IMG/VR virus record: IMGVR_UViG_3300008448_013484
Location: 1-25,573 of that record
Direction: 5' to 3' (one strand)
Origin: a virus
DNA: 25,573 nt
Part shown: positions 22,761 to 25,573 of the stretch, piece after piece
Position numbering within the stretch: the stretch's first letter is position 1
Layout of the letters: each line of letters begins with the position of its first letter
Program-made: the position numbers and the translations under genes
The notes under the pieces: model-generated
Databases searched by the model: none
What the model was told of the DNA's origin: nothing
The model's input: the letters and a program-made list of their open reading frames with translations, nothing else

Positions 22761-23732
22761 TTAAAAAATATCATCTTCAGAAAACGACTGAGACTTTTTC
22801 GAATATTCAACTGGCCTAGAGTGGAAGAAGTCAGTCATATTATTGCCCAACAGTTCTTCGTCAAACCACATTGTAGACGAAACAAGAGATTCGTCAACTT
22901 CAAAAACAGGAGGAAATGAGATTTGTGTGAGTGACTCATTAATCCTACGCTTAATAAATTCTTTTAAGATGGGCGCAGAAAGCCCAGTCTCATTAATGCC
23001 ATTCACCATCCAATCGATAATCTTAGATTCTGATTTAAATGCTTCCATAGCTTCGCTAAGGATTTTCTGCTCCAAGTCTTCATCAAAAAGTTCTGGATGC
23101 TCTTCTCTAATGGTATTGATAATCTTAACACCAATGAGAGCGTGGATATTTTCTTCGTTCCTTGTGTACTTTACCTGCTGATCGGTATCTTTGAGGACAT
23201 TCTTATGTCGAGCAAACCAGTTGATGACATAGAACTGTGAAAACAAAGAAACATTCTCAACAAAGAGAGTAAACAGAATTAAAGCATAAAGATATTGCTT
23301 TTTAGAGTCTTTATAGAACTTGTGTGTATATTTTTTCAAGTACTTAACGCGGCCTTGAATCCACTCAAGTTTGAGATTTTCTTCAAAAATATCCTCAAGA
23401 TCTAGGGTGCTAAGAAGTCGCTCATAGGCATTATTGTGAATAACTTCCACATTTGCCATTACAAACCCAAGATCCTGCAATGAAGGGTGGGGAAGATTAT
23501 CACCAAGCTTTGACCAAAAGGTTTTTACAGCTACTTCAATCTGTCCAATTGCAGAAAGAGTTCTGATAATAATCTCCCGCTCTTGATCTGTAAGTTCAGT
23601 CTTAAACTGTTGAACATCTGACTTAAAAGAAAACTCTTTATCGGTCCAAAACCCATTGTGCATGGCCTCGATAAAATCTTCTGTCCACGGATAGTGATTC
23701 GGCTTTCTTGAAACTTGTTCCTCAAAGATCAT
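22761..23732 (-). CDS. nrdB: Class I ribonucleotide reductase, small (beta) subunit
   Basis: 323-aa ferritin-like radical-generating subunit. Metal ligands by pattern: E66, E96 and H99 (EVIH), E159 (FVENVSLF), E194 and H197 (EENIH). Y103, four residues after H99, matches the E. coli tyrosyl-radical Y122, so this is a Tyr-radical type and not the Phe-containing Ic type. The C-terminal tail that binds the alpha subunit ends SFSEDDIF. It is the first gene of the minus-strand run and is transcribed before nrdA, the reverse of the usual nrdA-nrdB order. Confidence 0.95.
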   Translation of the reverse strand: MIFEEQVSRKPNHYPWTEDFIEAMHNGFWTDKEFSFKSDVQQFKTELTDQEREIIIRTLSAIGQIEVAVKTFWSKLGDNLPHPSLQDLGFVMANVEVIHNNAYERLLSTLDLEDIFEENLKLEWIQGRVKYLKKYTHKFYKDSKKQYLYALILFTLFVENVSLFSQFYVINWFARHKNVLKDTDQQVKYTRNEENIHALIGVKIINTIREEHPELFDEDLEQKILSEAMEAFKSESKIIDWMVNGINETGLSAPILKEFIKRRINESLTQISFPPVFEVDESLVSSTMWFDEELLGNNMTDFFHSRPVEYSKKSQSFSEDDIF

Positions 23733-23755
23733 AGTGTTATAGTTTACACTATAAC
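23731..23755. repeat. Operator-like inverted repeats over the nrdB -10 and start codon
   Basis: Two interleaved perfect 7-bp inverted repeats: ATAGTGT (23731-23737) with ACACTAT (23746-23752), and GTTATAG (23736-23742) with CTATAAC (23749-23755). They cover the -10, the predicted transcription start and the first bases of the ATG. ACACTAT resembles the core of the NrdR box (ACACwATAT), so NrdR-type repression is possible. That match is by eye. Confidence 0.5.
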
Positions 23756-23776
23756 CTGAATTTACAAGTTTATCAA
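23733..23776 (-). promoter_or_regulatory. nrdB promoter
   Basis: On the minus strand, -35 TTGATA (23776-23771), a 17-bp spacer and -10 TATAGT (23753-23748), the best sigma70-like match in the window. The ATG is 15 nt after the -10, so the leader is about 8 nt with no Shine-Dalgarno. Confidence 0.6.
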
Positions 23777-23906
23777 CAACAAATTTTCTTAAATTTTTTT
23801 CTTGACATATAGAAATTTACTCTTACGATTACGTAGCTACTTTTCGATTTAAAACAACAACTTTGGACGAGTCAAGAGCGAAAGCGATCAATAGACTACG
23901 AATACG

Positions 23907-23984
23907 ATTAAATTAATTTTAAGTAGAGTTTATTCCTAAAGTTTTTCGTGGTCCTATAGTAAAGAAGATCAAAATTAATTTAAT
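23907..23984. repeat. 14-bp perfect inverted repeat with 50-nt loop
   Basis: Arms ATTAAATTAATTTT (23907-23920) and AAAATTAATTTAAT (23971-23984) are perfectly complementary and separated by 50 nt that are richer in G and C than the arms. It could form a long stem in a non-coding RNA or a cruciform, or bind a protein at each arm. AT-rich composition raises the chance of coincidence, but 14 exact pairs remain notable. Confidence 0.5.
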
Positions 23985-24003
23985 AGATGGAAAAAATTTT
24001 TTA

Positions 24004-24038
24004 TTGACAAATCCAGCTATTCGTGTTAAATTTTTGCT
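24004..24038 (+). promoter_or_regulatory. Promoter of the plus-strand nucleotide operon (leaderless type)
   Basis: -35 TTGACA (24004-24009), a 17-bp spacer and -10 TAAATT (24027-24032); the ATG is 6 nt later, so the mRNA would start at the ATG. The spacer ends in TTCGTGT, close to the TTTGTGG found in the same place before dnaB and the PHP gene. Confidence 0.55.
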
Positions 24039-24323
24039 ATGTCAGATAAAAATAAAGCCTCAAAAACATATTTATGTGCGAGTGCAGATTGGGAGGTTTC
24101 GGTAGAAGCTTTTTCTCATGAAGAAGCCGCATCCATTGCGCTTCAAAAACAGGTTGACAATATGGACGAGCGTTTTTGCGTTGGTGCGGTAATATCTGTT
24201 GTCCCAATTAAAAAAGATAATGAAAATATGCACCTTGTTTATTCTCCAGCAATTTTAGCAGATATTGGCTTGCATAGGCATGCCTCAGAGTTAATTAAAC
24301 AGATAGATCAAAAAAATGAGTAA
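24039..24323 (+). CDS. Hypothetical 94-aa phage protein
   Basis: Not recognised. A compact single domain is suggested by a strand-helix pattern: TYLCASADWEVSVEAFS, then SHEEAASIALQKQV, then FCVGAVISVVPIK. No membrane segment or catalytic motif. It is the first gene of the plus-strand operon, follows a leaderless-type promoter directly and overlaps the dUTPase gene by 8 nt. Small proteins at this place are often early host-takeover factors, but that is position-based inference only. Confidence 0.7.
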   Translation: MSDKNKASKTYLCASADWEVSVEAFSHEEAASIALQKQVDNMDERFCVGAVISVVPIKKDNENMHLVYSPAILADIGLHRHASELIKQIDQKNE

Positions 24324-24822
24324 ACTAAAAGTCAATAACTTAAACAATATATTGATGCCAGCACACATTACTGATTCTGGTTACGATATTATTGCAGCTA
24401 GTGATCCTGTAATAGTGGGCCTCAAGGTTGATGGAATAGAAGATAAATATTATTCGATAGACTATATTGAATACGATACCGAACTTTCCATTGAGCCTCC
24501 CATGTATTACCATACCTACGTTTTTCCAAGATCATCAATATCTAAAATGAATCTTGTTTTATGTAATTCTGTTGGTTTGATTGACCAAGGTTACAGAGGT
24601 AGCATTAAACTTAGGTTTAAGTATATTGCACAACCTATTGATTCAACACTAATTAATGGTCATAAACAGGCAATTGGTATCAATAAAAATAAAATCTACA
24701 AAATGGGCGATAAGATAGGTCAGTTGGTTCTTGCTTCAAAAGTTGTGGTAAACATCGAACAGGAAGATAATTTGTCACAAACAACTAGAAACGCAGGAGG
24801 CTTTGGAAGTACAGGATCATGA
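24316..24822 (+). CDS. dut: dUTPase, trimeric type
   Basis: 168 aa; hydrolyses dUTP to dUMP and pyrophosphate, keeping uracil out of phage DNA and feeding dTMP synthesis. All five motifs are present: ITDSGYDI (18-25), PRSS (71-74), GLIDQGYRG (87-95, catalytic D90), GDKIGQLVL (131-139) and R158 with GGFGSTGS (161-168). The stretch between motifs 1 and 2 (residues 26-70) is somewhat longer than in bacterial enzymes, similar to some phage dUTPases. It overlaps the dNMP kinase start by ATGA. Confidence 0.92.
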   Translation: MSKLKVNNLNNILMPAHITDSGYDIIAASDPVIVGLKVDGIEDKYYSIDYIEYDTELSIEPPMYYHTYVFPRSSISKMNLVLCNSVGLIDQGYRGSIKLRFKYIAQPIDSTLINGHKQAIGINKNKIYKMGDKIGQLVLASKVVVNIEQEDNLSQTTRNAGGFGSTGS

Positions 24823-25403
24823 GTATTATAGGAATAAGCGGACCTGCCCGTAGCGGTAAAGATACATTGGCAGATCGCATCTGCGAAATTCTTGCTGCTT
24901 CAAACATCAAATGTGAAAAAACATCTTTTGCCAAACAACTAAAGTTGGAATGTAAGGATTTTATCCACAGCACATTGGGTATTGATGTTTTTACCGAAAA
25001 TGATGATGAGAAAAATATCATTCGCCCGATGCTTGTTACTTGGGGTACTCATGTTCGACGCAAGCTAGATCCAGATATTTGGGTAAAATCTGTCGAAAAA
25101 CAATTAAAAGAAAATGTCGTGACTATTGTTAGCGATGTCCGATTTGAAAATGAATTTAATTGGATCAAAGATAATAACGGATTTAATATTTTTGTTGATA
25201 GAGTTTTACCAAACGGTAAACTTGTTCAACCAGCAAATGATGACGAAAGGAATAACACCATTCCTTTGAGAGAGAAATCAGACCATTTCTTTGTTTGGAA
25301 TACAATTGAAAATGATGATTGGCTTTCAGCAATCGCCCTTGAGGTTTTATATAAAACCATACCAGAAGAAACTTTAAACCTATGGAAGAAGACCTATGTT
25401 TGA
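24819..25403 (+). CDS. Deoxynucleoside monophosphate kinase, T4 gp1-like
   Basis: 194-aa P-loop kinase, expected to phosphorylate dNMPs to dNDPs so that dUTPase and nucleotide salvage products re-enter the dNTP pool. P-loop GPARSGKDT (8-16), then LVTWGTHVRRKLDPDIW (near 72-88, the T/W-G-T-x-xR segment of gp1-like kinases) and TIVSDVRFENEF (Walker B-like). The length is slightly below T4 gp1 (241 aa). AGGA lies a few bases before the ATG. The gene is in one operon with dut, consistent with nucleotide metabolism; the end overlaps the following gene by 22 nt. Confidence 0.85.
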   Translation: MSIIGISGPARSGKDTLADRICEILAASNIKCEKTSFAKQLKLECKDFIHSTLGIDVFTENDDEKNIIRPMLVTWGTHVRRKLDPDIWVKSVEKQLKENVVTIVSDVRFENEFNWIKDNNGFNIFVDRVLPNGKLVQPANDDERNNTIPLREKSDHFFVWNTIENDDWLSAIALEVLYKTIPEETLNLWKKTYV

Positions 25404-25573
25404 TTAATAGAATCAAAGAAGAAAACGATAGTATTAGCTTGCAGGAATTGATTAATAGACACTCTGGAGTCTATGTTGATGTAGTTAACAAAATGGTTTC
25501 AGAAACGTGTGAGTTTATGAATAAATCAGATATTTTATCTGACAAAGATTTCTCAATATACAATGCTGCCTTA
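25382..25573 (+). CDS. Probable phage sigma factor (partial, 5' end only)
   Basis: 64 codons are visible and the frame is open to the right edge. The start MEEDLCLINRIKEENDSISL, followed by QELINRHSGVYVDVVNKM, resembles the N-terminal part (regions 1.2/2.1) of sigma-70 family proteins, such as ikxgd-x-x-L-x-eLixrhx-xiy. If correct, it would be a phage-encoded sigma factor (T4 gp55-like) for middle or late transcription. Only about 60 residues are visible, so the DNA-binding parts cannot be checked. It overlaps the dNMP kinase gene by 22 nt. Confidence 0.55.
   Translation, partial: MEEDLCLINRIKEENDSISLQELINRHSGVYVDVVNKMVSETCEFMNKSDILSDKDFSIYNAAL

Larger units (their letters stand above)
23733..24038. 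other. Divergent intergenic region, possible control region or origin
   Basis: 306 bp with no credible ORF on either strand, the only long gap in the window and the point where gene direction flips. It holds the nrdB promoter, the plus-strand operon promoter, a further plus-strand candidate (TTGACA 23802-23807, 16 bp, TACGAT 23824-23829), the 8-mer TACGATTA twice (23824-23831 and 23903-23910), the palindrome GTAGCTAC, a 14-bp inverted repeat and A6T6 (23991-24002). A small RNA, an origin or a regulatory hub would all fit. No tRNA fold is seen. Confidence 0.5.

Noticed and set aside
22843-23181. 112-aa open frame on the plus strand
   Set aside because: Antisense to the conserved part of nrdB; codon constraint is explained by nrdB.
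23820-23900. Possible tRNA because of a TTCGATT stretch
   Set aside because: No 5-bp T-arm around it, no acceptor stem and no anticodon arm can be drawn.
23951-23960. ACTATAGGAC on the minus strand, resembling the core of a T7 RNA polymerase promoter
   Set aside because: Only the short ACTATAGG core matches; the upstream TAATACGACTC part is absent and no single-subunit RNA polymerase gene is visible.

Overview
The window looks like part of a large, virulent tailed dsDNA phage, probably a T4-like myovirus or a jumbo phage from a metagenome. The case rests on tightly packed, overlapping genes on long single-strand runs; a complete phage-type replication set (DnaE-type polymerase, DEDDh exonuclease, DnaB helicase, TOPRIM primase, UvsX/RecA recombinase, two PD-(D/E)XK-type nucleases); and a nucleotide-metabolism set (class I ribonucleotide reductase, dUTPase, dNMP kinase). 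No tRNA, rRNA, transposase or integrase is visible. Shine-Dalgarno sequences are mostly absent. Several -10 elements sit only 6-15 nt before the start codon, so the host probably accepts leaderless or near-leaderless mRNAs. The host cannot be named from the sequence.

Layout. From 1 to 23732 every gene is on the minus strand, so transcription runs from right to left. Positions 1-8562 hold the replication and recombination block. The replicase is split into three adjacent genes: a degenerate PHP domain, an exonuclease, and the polymerase core, which runs off the left edge. Next come a Cas4/AddB-like nuclease, primase, helicase, a small nuclease, the recombinase and a 116-aa unknown protein. Positions 8549-20043 hold an 11.5-kb glycosylation island of 13 genes, most joined by 4-nt ATGA overlaps. 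Positions 20064-23732 hold a phage protein of unknown function and the nrdB-nrdA pair. A 306-bp intergenic region (23733-24038) separates these from a plus-strand operon: a 94-aa unknown protein, dUTPase, dNMP kinase and a probable sigma factor cut by the right edge.

The island is the most remarkable part. It encodes five glycosyltransferases and two apparent 3,6-dideoxysugar pathways. Both have a PLP-dependent 3-dehydratase whose Schiff-base lysine is replaced by histidine. One set (Gmd, ColD-like, Fcl/ColC-like) matches GDP-L-colitose synthesis. The other set (RmlB-like 4,6-dehydratase, RfbH-like 3-dehydratase, a ThDP-dependent E1 alpha/beta pair and an SDR reductase) suggests a branched-chain sugar in which a two-carbon unit is added to a 3,6-dideoxy-4-keto sugar. 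Both E1 subunits are shorter than their pyruvate-dehydrogenase relatives and no E2 gene is present. The island becomes strongly AT-rich at its upstream (glycosyltransferase) end, unlike the replication genes, which fits separate acquisition. The products may decorate phage DNA, the virion or the host envelope; the sequence does not say which.

Regulation. Two minus-strand replication promoters (before the PHP gene and before dnaB) and the plus-strand operon promoter share a TTGAC -35 and a TTyGTGk stretch just before the -10, with the start codon 6-9 nt after the -10. The nrdB promoter has an operator-like inverted repeat that covers its -10 and reaches into the start codon.
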